Part shown: piece after piece, positions 13,991 to 23,808 of the stretch | How positions within the stretch are numbered: position 1 is the stretch's first letter | Layout of the letters: each line of letters opens with the position of its first letter | NCBI GenBank assembly: GCA_964577175.1 | Contig: CAZNYC010000046.1 | Location: forward strand, 1 to 27,492 | Source of the DNA: BS750m-G62 sp964577175 | GTDB taxonomy: Bacteria; Planctomycetota; Phycisphaerae; FEN-1346 | DNA length: 27,492 nucleotides | Reading direction: 5' to 3' | Notes under the pieces: model-generated | The model's input: only the letters and a program-made list of their open reading frames with translations | Databases searched by the model: none | What the model was told of the DNA's origin: nothing | Translations under genes and position numbers: made by a program

Positions 13991-15430
13991 TCATATGCGA
14001 AAATCCTCCTCCCCCAGCGCCACCGGCCCCTCCGCCTCCAGCGCCTCGTGGACCTTCAGGACCTGGACGGCCGTTTCGTATCCGGCCTCGGCGGGGCAGG
14101 CGAGGTCGCCGCGGCCGCGGACGGCGTCGAAGAAGTTCTCCAGGTGCGCCTGGTGGAGGTTGGCCTCCGGCTCCGCGGCCAATCCGTAAACGAGCGGCGG
14201 GAGGTCCACCGTCCGGAACGTCGTCAGGACGGCGTTCGGCAGATACGGTGGCGGCGCGGGCAAGTCCAATCGGCGGCGGAGCACCGAGGCCTTCTTGTCC
14301 TTGTTGATGTACTCCAACCGTATCGGGTACAGGTACCCTTTGTCGATCCACTTCTGCCAGGGATGCGGTGCCTCCCAGCGAGGCGGACCCAGCCCGCCTT
14401 CGCAGTAGGTTCGCGTCTTCTTGGGATCCTCTGAAATCGTCATCGTGCCCTCATCGCCCATGAACTGCTCGTAGAACGTCCCGGCGCTCGTCGTGCTGTA
14501 CGTCTCGTAGATGGCCCGGACCGTGCCGTGCGGCGTGCTGAAACGGTAGACGGCCACGACGTTGTCGTGCCACTCGTACTGGTCCCAGTAGTCGGTGCCG
14601 CCGTCGGCGTAGACGGAGACGGGCCGGGCACCGAGGAACCAGCCGAAGACGTCGATCTGGTGGCTGCCGAGGTCGCAGATCGGCCCCCCGCCGTACTTCT
14701 TGAACCATCGCCAGTTGCGCCACTGGAAGTCGTCGGCGTAGCCGTACTTGTTGAGCGTGGCCTCGTCGATGGGATGTTTCTTCTTCGGGTAGCCCTGGGG
14801 CTGGCTGGCCCACTTCGAGCGGTTCCACTGGCCGTACACCTGCGTGATGCGGCCGAGGATGTCGGTCCCGTCCAGCAACTTCTCCTTGGCATGGAGGTAC
14901 CGCGGGTTCGACCGCCGCTGGTGCCCGATCTGAAGGAGGTTGCCGGTCTTGCGGGCGGCGTGGACCATCGCGCGGGCCTTCGCCAGATCGTTCGACATCT
15001 CCTTCTCGCAGTACACGTGCAGGCCCGCCTCCAGGCAGGCGATGGTGTGCTCGGCGTGCATCCAGTCGGGCGTGGCGACGATGGCGGCCTGGAGGTCCTT
15101 CTCTTTCGCGAGCAGGTCGCGGTAGTCCTCGTAAACCGTGGCCTCGTGGCCGTAGGCCCGCAGCCGCCTCCCCGTGTACTGCTGGCTGAACGACCAGATG
15201 TCGCAGACGGCCTTGAAGCGGATACCCGGGCTCTTCATGACCTGGCCGGCGAGGATGCGGCCCTGTCGTCCGGCGCCGATGAGGGCGACGTTCAGCGGCG
15301 CCGCCGCGTCCTCGGCGCCCTTCAGAATAAGGGGAGCCGCCATGAGGCCCGTGGCCGCGACGGCCGAGGATTTCAGAAACCCGCGCCGGCTGGTCCGCCG
15401 GCCCGTCCCGCCGTGTTCGCCCGCGTGCAT
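13991..15430 (-). CDS. Tat-exported Gfo/Idh/MocA family oxidoreductase 2
   Basis: A 479-residue protein with a Tat signal (TSRRGFLKSSAVAATGLMAAP), Rossmann motif NVALIGAGRQGR, AAIVATPDWMHAEHT, VYCEKEMSNDLAKA and DLGSHQIDVFGWF. It aligns along its whole length with the protein of 12277-13668 and shares long identical stretches (for example LLQIGHQRRSNPRY), so the genes are paralogues. The insert about residues 345-410 (NKDKKASVLRRRLDLPAPP) is longer than in paralogue 1. Start at 15430 has GGAGGG six bases upstream. The EKE variant of the EKP motif is kept in both copies, so it is a clade trait and not a random lesion. The substrate is probably a sugar or glycoside, unproven. Confidence 0.9.
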   Translation of the reverse strand: MHAGEHGGTGRRTSRRGFLKSSAVAATGLMAAPLILKGAEDAAAPLNVALIGAGRQGRILAGQVMKSPGIRFKAVCDIWSFSQQYTGRRLRAYGHEATVYEDYRDLLAKEKDLQAAIVATPDWMHAEHTIACLEAGLHVYCEKEMSNDLAKARAMVHAARKTGNLLQIGHQRRSNPRYLHAKEKLLDGTDILGRITQVYGQWNRSKWASQPQGYPKKKHPIDEATLNKYGYADDFQWRNWRWFKKYGGGPICDLGSHQIDVFGWFLGARPVSVYADGGTDYWDQYEWHDNVVAVYRFSTPHGTVRAIYETYSTTSAGTFYEQFMGDEGTMTISEDPKKTRTYCEGGLGPPRWEAPHPWQKWIDKGYLYPIRLEYINKDKKASVLRRRLDLPAPPPYLPNAVLTTFRTVDLPPLVYGLAAEPEANLHQAHLENFFDAVRGRGDLACPAEAGYETAVQVLKVHEALEAEGPVALGEEDFRI

Positions 15431-15590
15431 GGCTGGCCCTCCGAATAAGATGTGCGTGGATGGCGTCTTCACCCGGTACTCGGGCGGGCGGGCCGAACCA
15501 CGCACGATTTCCGGGTCAGACGCATCACGGCGGCGGGTGAGAGGGAAGTCGGCGGCACCGGCGCGGTGCCCGGCCCCTGCGGCCATACCG

Positions 15591-15619
15591 TTGCGTCCCC
15601 GGCGGGTTTAGGCTATGCT
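15591..15619 (+). promoter_or_regulatory. Weak promoter candidate for the TPR gene
   Basis: TTGCGT (15591-15596), 17-bp spacer, TATGCT (15614-15619), 41 bp before the ATG at 15660. The spacing is ideal but both hexamers are only partial matches. Confidence 0.3.
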
Positions 15620-15659
15620 TGCGGCGGGAAGTTCCGGTGCGGCAAAGGGAGGCCAGGCG

Positions 15660-16706
15660 ATGACCCGAGATCACAGCCGTCTCGTGACGTGGATGGTGGC
15701 ATTGGGCGTGGCGCTGTTGATGACCGCGGTACCCGCGGTCGGCGGGGCGCCGGCGGGAGGCGCGGCCGAGACGCCCGCCGCCGAAAAGCCGCCGGCCGGT
15801 GAAGCGGGCTCCGCCTCGGCCGCCGGCGACGCCACAGAGGAATGGCGGGCCCATATCGTCACTTCCGAACGCGCCTTCCGCAGCCGCGACTTCGCCCGAG
15901 CCGAGGCCGAACTCGTCGCCGCCGTCAAGGTCGCCGAGGCGTTCGGCAAGGAGGGCAACCGCCTGGCGGTGACGCTCGGGCGGCTGGTCCAGGTCTACGC
16001 CATGCAGGGCGAATACGCCGAGGCCATCGGGCCGGCCAAGCGCCTTCTGGAGGCCCGCGAGACCGTCCTCGGCCCCGACCATATCAATGTGGCCGACGCG
16101 CTCAACAATCTCGCCGGCCTGTACATGGACACGGATCAGCCCAAGAAGGCGAAGCCGCTGCTCGAGCGGGCCCTGACCATCTGCAAGGGCGACGACCGGA
16201 CCAGCGAGCGGCTGCGGGCGATCGTCCTGGACAACCTGGCGGAACTCCATCGCGACCAGGGCCGCCTCGACCCCGCCGAATCCGCCGCCCGCGAAGCCCT
16301 CGCCCTGCGGAAGGAGCAGTACGGGGAGAACAACCGCTGGTATGCCAAGAGCCTGGAAACGGTCGGCACGGTCCTCCTGGCCCGTGGTCAGGCGGCTGAG
16401 GCCGAAAAGGCGTTTCGCGAGTGTCTCTCCATCCGGCGGATGAAACTCGGATGGAACCGGCCGGTCATCATCCGGTCGCTCGTCCACCTGGCCGATGCCT
16501 GCAAGGCCCAGAAGAAGGACGAACCGGCGGAGAACTACTACAAGCAGGCCATCCGGATGGGGGAGGGCGGCCTCGGCCGCAACGACGATGCCCGAGCCGA
16601 AGCGTACGAGGGCTACGCCGACCTCCTCCGCCAGGCCGACCGTGCCGGCGAGGCCGCCGAGATGGCCGAGCAGGCCAAAACCATCCGCGCGGCCTTGGGA
16701 AAGTAG
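15660..16706 (+). CDS. Secreted TPR (kinesin-light-chain type) protein
   Basis: A 348-residue protein. Residues 10-32 form a signal peptide (WMVALGVALLMTAVPAVGG), then an Ala/Pro-rich linker to about 55. At least five 42-residue TPR units of the kinesin-light-chain (TPR_12) type follow, for example VADALNNLAGLYMDTDQPKK, VLDNLAELHRDQGRLDPAES and SLETVGTVLLARGQAAEAEK. TPRs are protein-binding scaffolds, and no enzymatic domain is present. Start set at 15660 with GGGAGG 7 bp upstream; an in-frame ATG at 15615 lacks a ribosome site and would bury the signal peptide. Divergent from the second Gfo/Idh gene and convergent with the radical SAM gene. Confidence 0.85.
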   Translation: MTRDHSRLVTWMVALGVALLMTAVPAVGGAPAGGAAETPAAEKPPAGEAGSASAAGDATEEWRAHIVTSERAFRSRDFARAEAELVAAVKVAEAFGKEGNRLAVTLGRLVQVYAMQGEYAEAIGPAKRLLEARETVLGPDHINVADALNNLAGLYMDTDQPKKAKPLLERALTICKGDDRTSERLRAIVLDNLAELHRDQGRLDPAESAAREALALRKEQYGENNRWYAKSLETVGTVLLARGQAAEAEKAFRECLSIRRMKLGWNRPVIIRSLVHLADACKAQKKDEPAENYYKQAIRMGEGGLGRNDDARAEAYEGYADLLRQADRAGEAAEMAEQAKTIRAALGK

Positions 16707-16717
16707 GCCGTCGGCTT

Positions 16718-16878
16718 AGAGCCAATCCGAATCACCCTCTGGCTTCGGCCGGCTGCGGCGACCGCAGCCGGCGTCGGGCTGCATCGCCAACCCGGAGACG
16801 GGTTGCCTGCTTCGCCCTCCTTGCCTGCGGCCGCCTCGCTCGGCCTCGGGCCGACGAGGGATTATTCGGATAGGCTCT
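16718..16878. repeat. Structured repeat element, copy B (161 bp)
   Basis: Terminal inverted repeats agagccaatccgaat (16718-16732) and attcggataggctct (16864-16878) with one mismatch, extended inward by ccctc/gaggg. The core blocks of copy A appear in the same order: tctggcttcg (16738-16747), ctgcatcgcc (16779-16788), gcctgc (16805-16810), ctccttgcctg (16817-16827), ctcgctcgg...cgggcc. The central hairpin is caacccg/cgggttg (16788-16794 with 16799-16805) with a GAGA loop. A second hairpin, ggctgcgg-cga-ccgcagcc, occurs only in this copy. It starts 12 bp after the TPR stop codon. Confidence 0.75.
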
Positions 16879-16927
16879 TGGCACCTTGGCGTGAGGAACC
16901 GTCTTTGGCGTTGTGTCTTCGCGTGAG
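16879..16927 (-). repeat. CCTCACGC-AAGGCGCAAAG dispersed repeat, minus-strand copy
   Basis: In reverse complement it aligns with 8052-8103 (ctcacgcgaagacacaa...cggttcctcacgccaagg). It directly joins structured element B and ends one base before the stop codon of the radical SAM gene. As at 8051-8291, it fills the gap between two convergent genes. Confidence 0.8.
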
Positions 16928-16928
16928 T

Positions 16929-17954
16929 TTACGATGAGCGGCGGGGCGTCGCGTCGGCCAGGAGCAGGGGCAGGGCCGTCGCGAGGCCGCGCGCCGAATA
17001 CAGCGCCTCCACCTCACCGCGGCAGTTGTACCAGCACGCCCGGCACCGGTTGGTTCGCCACCGCTGGCGCAGCCGCGCCTCCAGCACGGGCATTGGCGTG
17101 TCGATGACCGACCCGACGGGCCGGCGGCGGTCCTCCACGCACTTGGCCACGAGTCCTTCCTGGTCGATGTTGAAGGTGGCGCGTCCGGCCCGGCATCCCG
17201 CCGCGCCGCCGTCCAGGGCCTCGTCGAATCGTCCGAGGAAGTACGGGTTCGAGAGAAACGCCGGGTACCGCCGGTGCAGGTCGAGCAGGGCGTCCGACAC
17301 GGGCGGTCGGGGGCGGTGCGAGGCGTCGCCTGTCTTCAGCACGCCGTAGGGCTGGACCATGACGTTGGCGCCGAGGTCCTGGGCCAGGCGGACCACGCCT
17401 TCCAGGTCGCCCTGGTTGTCGGCCGTCAGGACCGCCATGACGTTGACGCGCTGATGGTCGGCGGTGCGGGTGTCGCGGAAGGTCTCGACGGCCCGGACGG
17501 CTTCGCGCCACGCGCCGTCGACGCCGCGCTGGGCGTCGTGCCGGCCGGCGTCCGAATAATCGATGGAGACGCTGACGCCCCACAGGCCGGCGTCCCACAG
17601 GCGGCGTGCCCGGTCGGGGGGGATGCGCCAGCCGTTGGTCGTCAGCAGGGGGAAGTGCCAGCGGGCCAGCGCCGCGACGACCTCCCCCAGATCCTGCCGC
17701 AGCATCGGTTCGCCGCCCGCCAGGTTGATGAGCATGGACCCGTTGCGGGCCAGGTTCCGGGCCCCGCGGGTGAAGTCCGCCGGCGCCAGTTCCTCCGCCG
17801 CCGAGTGCGGCTCCTTCCAGTACGAGCAGATGCGGCATCGGAAGTTGCACCGGTACGTCACCTGCCAGGCGCACCAGACCGGGTGCCGGCCCAGGTAGGC
17901 CCGCACCAGGCGGGTCTTCTTCTCAGATGGCGTAAGCGGGGGCGGAAGCGTCAC
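16929..17954 (-). CDS. Radical SAM protein with SPASM-like C-terminus
   Basis: A 341-residue enzyme from the GTG at 17954. C36-x3-C40-x2-C43 (CNFRCRIC) binds the catalytic 4Fe-4S cluster. LINLAGGEPML is the SAM-binding GGEP, and WGVSVSIDYSD and VQPYGVLKTG belong to the barrel. The last 100 residues carry five further cysteines (GCRAGRA, VAKCVED, NRCRACWYNC), as in SPASM/twitch extensions that hold a second cluster. The GTG follows the previous stop after one base (TGA-C-GTG) with AAAGG upstream. A TTG at 17981 in the same frame would add nine residues and overlap the neighbour, and is less likely. Substrate unknown. The neighbours are a radical-SAM-like protein lacking cluster ligands and a polyol-phosphate dehydrogenase homologue. 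Confidence 0.85.
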   Translation of the reverse strand: MTLPPPLTPSEKKTRLVRAYLGRHPVWCAWQVTYRCNFRCRICSYWKEPHSAAEELAPADFTRGARNLARNGSMLINLAGGEPMLRQDLGEVVAALARWHFPLLTTNGWRIPPDRARRLWDAGLWGVSVSIDYSDAGRHDAQRGVDGAWREAVRAVETFRDTRTADHQRVNVMAVLTADNQGDLEGVVRLAQDLGANVMVQPYGVLKTGDASHRPRPPVSDALLDLHRRYPAFLSNPYFLGRFDEALDGGAAGCRAGRATFNIDQEGLVAKCVEDRRRPVGSVIDTPMPVLEARLRQRWRTNRCRACWYNCRGEVEALYSARGLATALPLLLADATPRRSS

Positions 17955-17955
17955 G

Positions 17956-19353
17956 TCAGCCTTTCCGGACGGGCGGGGCAAGCAGCGGCCGGACCACGTG
18001 CGCCCAGGCCGTGCCCTTCCACGGAATCTTCACACGCCGCGACAGCCGAAGCAAGGGGACGGTACGCGGCCGGAGGACGCGGTACGGCAACAGGTCGCGG
18101 GCCTCGAGAATCGCCTCGACCGAAAGCGACGGCGGCCGGACGGCCGGCTGCCCCGCCAGGTACGCCGCCGACGGGTCCGGCGCCAGCCAGCCGTGTTCCC
18201 GCGCGACGGTGTCCGCGGGCGTCCCCGGCTCCGGCCAGTGGAGCCGGGCCACGACGCGGTCCGGATCGATCTCACGGAGCAGCGTCACCGTTTCATCCAG
18301 CGTGACGGGCGTTTCGTACGGGGCGCCCACGTCCACGCGGACGGCGGCCCGGATCGCCGCCTCCCTCAGATACGCCACGGCCGCCGCCACTTCCTCAGAC
18401 GACACGTCCATACCGAGTGCCTCGGTCCGGATGAGGTGCGAGGCGCTGCCCAGGGGCAGGGTGACCTCGTCGGCGCCGGCACGGGCGAGGAGGCCGGCCG
18501 TCTCGGCCGTCACGTCGCCGGCGTGGAGCGTGGTGCGGAAGGGGAGGCGGACCTGCCGCGGGTACCGACCGGCGAACCCTGCGAGCCAGTCGGCGTCGGC
18601 GGCCCACCGGGTGTTGCCGATGCGCCAGCCGCCGAGGTCGAGTTGGGCGTCGGCCACTTCGCGCATCTCCTGGAGGATCGCATCCAGCGGCCGATGGAGC
18701 AGGGGCCAGGGTGCCGGTCCGCCGGACGGCATGGGCATCGCGGCCGCTTCGGCGGGGGCGGGGGACGCCGCGGCCTCCTCCCCGCCGCGGGCTGCCACGA
18801 TCGGCGCATAGCCCGCCGCGTCCAGCGTCTGCTCCGAGTCGTACAGGCCGCGGAGCGGCAGGGGCTCTTCCCCGAGCGACGTCGGCGGCGGCGGGGCCGC
18901 GTTCCGCATCACGCCCGTCTCGCACGTCACCCACATGCCGGGCGACCGGATGGAGTCCACCCGCGCGTCCCGCCCCGCCAGGTACGCCGGGACGGTTCGC
19001 GGCCCGTCGGCGACGGCCACGGCTTCGGCGCCCGGCAGACTGAGGCAGGCGTCCGGGCACCGGCGGGCATACGGGCCGAAGACCACCACCGGCGCCCCGA
19101 GGGACGAGGCGACGGTCCCGGCGGCCCGGACGGCGGCATCGGCCGACAGCCCTTCGGCGTACATCAGGACGAGGTCCGGGCGGGCGTCGGCCATCTCTGC
19201 GGCCAAGGCATCCGATTGCCCCGGTGTCCGGACCGCCAGGCCCACGGTGTGGCCGTCGCGGTGGAGGTAGGCGCCCAGCAGGGCCGCCTCGTCGCGGTAG
19301 GCGCGGGCGGCGTGAGCGGCGTCGGGCACGGGATGGAGGATCGCGAGGTCCAT
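17956..19353 (-). CDS. B12-binding/radical-SAM-like protein lacking the cluster cysteines
   Basis: A 465-residue protein. Residues 1 to about 130 look like the N-terminal cobalamin-binding-type Rossmann domain of BchE-like proteins (LAILHPVPDA, GAYLHRDGHTVGLAV, PDLVLMYAEG, GAPVVVFGPYA, AVAVADGPRTVPAYL). Residues about 225-360 look like the radical SAM barrel (LHAGDVTAETAGLLARAGAD, GAPYETPVTLDETVTLLREI). The expected CxxxCxxC should follow YAPIVAARGG near residue 188, but that place holds an Ala/Pro/Met-rich segment without cysteine. The protein would therefore not bind a SAM-cleaving cluster. The frame is intact, with normal codon bias and tight spacing (2 bp after mtlD, 1 bp before the radical SAM gene), which argues against a decaying gene. 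Start 19353 has GAGG upstream. The homology call is by pattern only. Confidence 0.6.
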   Translation of the reverse strand: MDLAILHPVPDAAHAARAYRDEAALLGAYLHRDGHTVGLAVRTPGQSDALAAEMADARPDLVLMYAEGLSADAAVRAAGTVASSLGAPVVVFGPYARRCPDACLSLPGAEAVAVADGPRTVPAYLAGRDARVDSIRSPGMWVTCETGVMRNAAPPPPTSLGEEPLPLRGLYDSEQTLDAAGYAPIVAARGGEEAAASPAPAEAAAMPMPSGGPAPWPLLHRPLDAILQEMREVADAQLDLGGWRIGNTRWAADADWLAGFAGRYPRQVRLPFRTTLHAGDVTAETAGLLARAGADEVTLPLGSASHLIRTEALGMDVSSEEVAAAVAYLREAAIRAAVRVDVGAPYETPVTLDETVTLLREIDPDRVVARLHWPEPGTPADTVAREHGWLAPDPSAAYLAGQPAVRPPSLSVEAILEARDLLPYRVLRPRTVPLLRLSRRVKIPWKGTAWAHVVRPLLAPPVRKG

Positions 19354-19355
19354 CG

Positions 19356-20558
19356 TCAGCCCTCGCCGGCGGCGTCGGGTTCCACGAGACGGGCCAGGAG
19401 CGGGTCGCCGGCCTCGAGACCGCACACCTCGTGCAGGACGGCCGTCCGGCCGCGCTCCGCCAGCATCTCCTGGAGCCGGACGGCCGAGGCGTCGTCCGGA
19501 TGATCGTATTCGAGCGCCGCCCGGACGGCGCAGAGGACGGCCGCGGGGTCGACGCCCTCCTCCAAACACAGCCGGGCCGAGCCGATGAGGCGGTCATCGG
19601 GGCCGAGTTTGCGGAGGGGGTCGGCGGCCACGCGGGTGACCTGGTCGCCGAGGGCCCGGTTCCGGTACCGGTCCCGCAGGTCGGCCTCGTGGGCCCGCTG
19701 GTCGGCGGGATCAAAACCGTACCGCGCGACGAGGGCGCGGCCGGTTTCATCCATGGCGGCGCGGACCGTGTCGGTGACCGCCGGGTCCTCCATCGCTTCC
19801 CAGATGAACCGGTGGCCGGCCCGGCAGCCGAGGTAGGCGCAGGCGGCATGGCTCATGTTGTGGGTGGCGAGTTTCCGCTGCTGGTACGCCGCGATCGGCT
19901 CGACGGGTTCGAGGCCCGCCAAGTGGGGGACTTTGCCGCGGATGGCCGTCGCGTCCACCGGCAGGCGGGCGTACGGTTCGCACGCGATCCACAGGGGGTC
20001 GCGGCGGCGGACGTCCTCCGGCACGACGGGGACCATGCGGCTGACGACGGCCTCGACGAATCCGATGCGGTCCTCGAAGGCCGCACGAGGGGGCGCGATG
20101 GGCCCGGCGGAATTCTCGATTTCCCGCCACACGAGATCCCGGAGATGCCGCCCGGCGCCCAGGAGGTTCTCGCACGTGATGACGTTCAAGTGCGGGGTGT
20201 TGGCACCGCTGAGGCGGTAGAGGAGGCCGGCCCCCAGCGTCGGGGCGACGGCCTCCAGGAGGCGGACGCCGACCGCCGTCGCCACCACGTCGCAGCCGGC
20301 GATGGCCTCGGCGCAGATGTCGGCGTCGCGGGCATCGATGCCGCCGACGTCCGTGATGCGGACGACCTCTTCGCCCTCATTGGTGATGTGATGGATGTCG
20401 TAGGCGCCGCGGTCGGCGAGGGCGCCGAGCACCGCCGGGTCGACGTCGATGAAGGTGACGCGGTACCCGCCGCGCTGGAAGAGTTCGGCCATGAAGCCGC
20501 GGCCGATGTTGCCGGCCCCGATCTGGACGGCGACGGGTTGGGTTTCGGAGGTAGGCAT
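19356..20558 (-). CDS. mtlD: Mannitol-1-phosphate 5-dehydrogenase family protein
   Basis: A 400-residue protein. QIGAGNIGRGFMAELFQRGGY is the N-terminal NAD-binding loop of the MtlD/mannitol dehydrogenase family. RLSGANTPHLNVITCENLLG matches its domain core, and KLATHNMSHAACAYLG (K about 229) is the catalytic Lys-Asn-His region. The family usually has about 380 residues, so length fits. It interconverts fructose 6-phosphate and mannitol 1-phosphate with NAD(H), but the wider family also covers altronate/fructuronate-type reductions and the substrate here is not proven. No obvious Shine-Dalgarno precedes the ATG at 20558. It heads a packed three-gene cassette with the two radical-SAM-like proteins. 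Confidence 0.82.
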   Translation of the reverse strand: MPTSETQPVAVQIGAGNIGRGFMAELFQRGGYRVTFIDVDPAVLGALADRGAYDIHHITNEGEEVVRITDVGGIDARDADICAEAIAGCDVVATAVGVRLLEAVAPTLGAGLLYRLSGANTPHLNVITCENLLGAGRHLRDLVWREIENSAGPIAPPRAAFEDRIGFVEAVVSRMVPVVPEDVRRRDPLWIACEPYARLPVDATAIRGKVPHLAGLEPVEPIAAYQQRKLATHNMSHAACAYLGCRAGHRFIWEAMEDPAVTDTVRAAMDETGRALVARYGFDPADQRAHEADLRDRYRNRALGDQVTRVAADPLRKLGPDDRLIGSARLCLEEGVDPAAVLCAVRAALEYDHPDDASAVRLQEMLAERGRTAVLHEVCGLEAGDPLLARLVEPDAAGEG

Positions 20559-20587
20559 GATGTCGCGCGAATGGGCAACAGGACCTC

Positions 20588-20650
20588 GGCGCGCCCCCTT
20601 TCGGGCGTGCCTGGTTTGTGCTGTTCGAACCCGCCGCGGAAGCGGCGGGG
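20588..20650. terminator. Two hairpins between holA and mtlD
   Basis: ggcgcgcccc...cgggcgtgcc (20588-20611) and ccgccgc-ggaa-gcggcgg (20631-20648). They lie downstream of holA and upstream of mtlD on the same strand. Neither is followed by a T tract, so if they act as terminators or attenuators they are not of the classic intrinsic type; the second resembles common dispersed hairpins. Confidence 0.3.
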
Positions 20651-20728
20651 TATCCGCGTCCTCCGTGACGTGTGCCACGGCCGATCGCCGATGACCGGCC
20701 GCTGCCGCGGCCGGCTCGAATGGCGCGA

Positions 20729-21796
20729 TCATCGCCCCGCCGCCTCGTGCACCGTCAGGCCGCGCGTCTCGTGCGGATGCGAGAGGCGGTGGATCAGCGT
20801 CTCCATGGTCATCCGGTCGTCGGGACGGGTCTTGGCTGCCAGGTCGGCGTCGACGAGGGCCTGGTACGCGTCGGCAAGGTCGTCGGCGGAGAAGCGGTCG
20901 ACGGCCCGGCGGATGCGGTCGAACGCCGCCCGGTGAACCCCGGCACGGTCCATGGCGGCCTCGACGCCCATCTGCTCGGCCAAGGCGCGGACGCGGATCA
21001 GTTGCCGGTACGTCGGCCGGAGCAGCCCGACGATCTGCGGGGCCGCCATCCCCTCGGTCCAGAAGACGTCGAGGAGTTCCAGGGCCCGCGCCACCCGTCC
21101 CTCGGCGACGGCGTCGCAGAGGTCCCACACCCGTTCGTGATGGCCGCGCGCCACCAGCGCGTCGACGTGCGTCGCTTCGATCAGGTCGGCGTCGCCCACA
21201 TAGAGGGCCAAGGCGTCCAGGGCGTGGGTGAGGGCGGCGAAGTCGTCGCCGAGGAACTCCTGGAGCATGCGGGCGGCCTCGAAGGTAAGCGCCTTGCCGT
21301 ACTGTCGCTTGGCCTCGCCCTGGAGCCAGCCGGGGATCTTGTTCGGTTTGTCGGCCTCGCAGGCGACGACGAGGCCGACCTCGGCCACCTTCTTCGCGAG
21401 CCGGGTGGACGGGTTCCACGAGCCGACCTCCAGGCACAGCACGCCGGCGGCGGAGGGCTCGTCGAGGTATTTCTCCAGCAGCGGCCGGGTGTCCGCATTC
21501 AGGAACGCCTCGGCGTCACGGACGAGGACGAGCCGGCGGTCGGCGAGCAGCGGCAGGGTGCGGAGCGCGTCGAGGACGTCGGCGGCCTCGGCCTCGCCGC
21601 CGTCGAACTCCGCCAGCGCCAGGCCCGGGTCGGCGTCGCCGATGGTCCGCCGGCGGACGGTGGCGCGGGCCTTGCCCATCAGGTACGGGTCCGTGCCGCG
21701 GAGGACGTAGACGGGCAGGGGTTCGGCGCGGCCCTTGTGCTTGAGGAAGTCGCTGAGGCGCTTGGCGTCGTCTTTCTTTTTGGAGCGTTTGGCCAT
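20729..21796 (-). CDS. holA: DNA polymerase III delta subunit
   Basis: A 355-residue protein of the clamp-loader delta family, which opens the beta sliding clamp on loading. Recognised from LPVYVLRGTDPYLMGKARATVRRR at the N-terminus, LPLLADRRLVLVRDAEAFL, KKVAEVGLVVACEAD, domain II to III passages FEAARMLQEFLGDDFAALTHALDALALYVG, and the C-terminal AAPQIVGLLRPTYRQLIRVRALAEQMG. Length is normal (about 340). The lysine-rich start MAKRSKKKDD is at 21796, with only a weak GGCGG upstream; the frame is open far further upstream, but that sequence is the antisense of the histidine kinase gene. Confidence 0.88.
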   Translation of the reverse strand: MAKRSKKKDDAKRLSDFLKHKGRAEPLPVYVLRGTDPYLMGKARATVRRRTIGDADPGLALAEFDGGEAEAADVLDALRTLPLLADRRLVLVRDAEAFLNADTRPLLEKYLDEPSAAGVLCLEVGSWNPSTRLAKKVAEVGLVVACEADKPNKIPGWLQGEAKRQYGKALTFEAARMLQEFLGDDFAALTHALDALALYVGDADLIEATHVDALVARGHHERVWDLCDAVAEGRVARALELLDVFWTEGMAAPQIVGLLRPTYRQLIRVRALAEQMGVEAAMDRAGVHRAAFDRIRRAVDRFSADDLADAYQALVDADLAAKTRPDDRMTMETLIHRLSHPHETRGLTVHEAAGR

Positions 21797-21933
21797 GGGT
21801 GTCCGCCTGCCGGAATCCGCGGTTGGGACGGCGCCCGCCTTTGTACGCCGGGCGGGGTGGGATGTCCAGAGGAGTTTCGCGAAGCGCCGGAAGCGCGGCG
21901 GAGCGCGCCCCCCGCCGTTCGCCGGCTGTGGCT

Positions 21934-23804
<1,871 letters not shown>

Positions 23805-23808
<4 letters not shown>

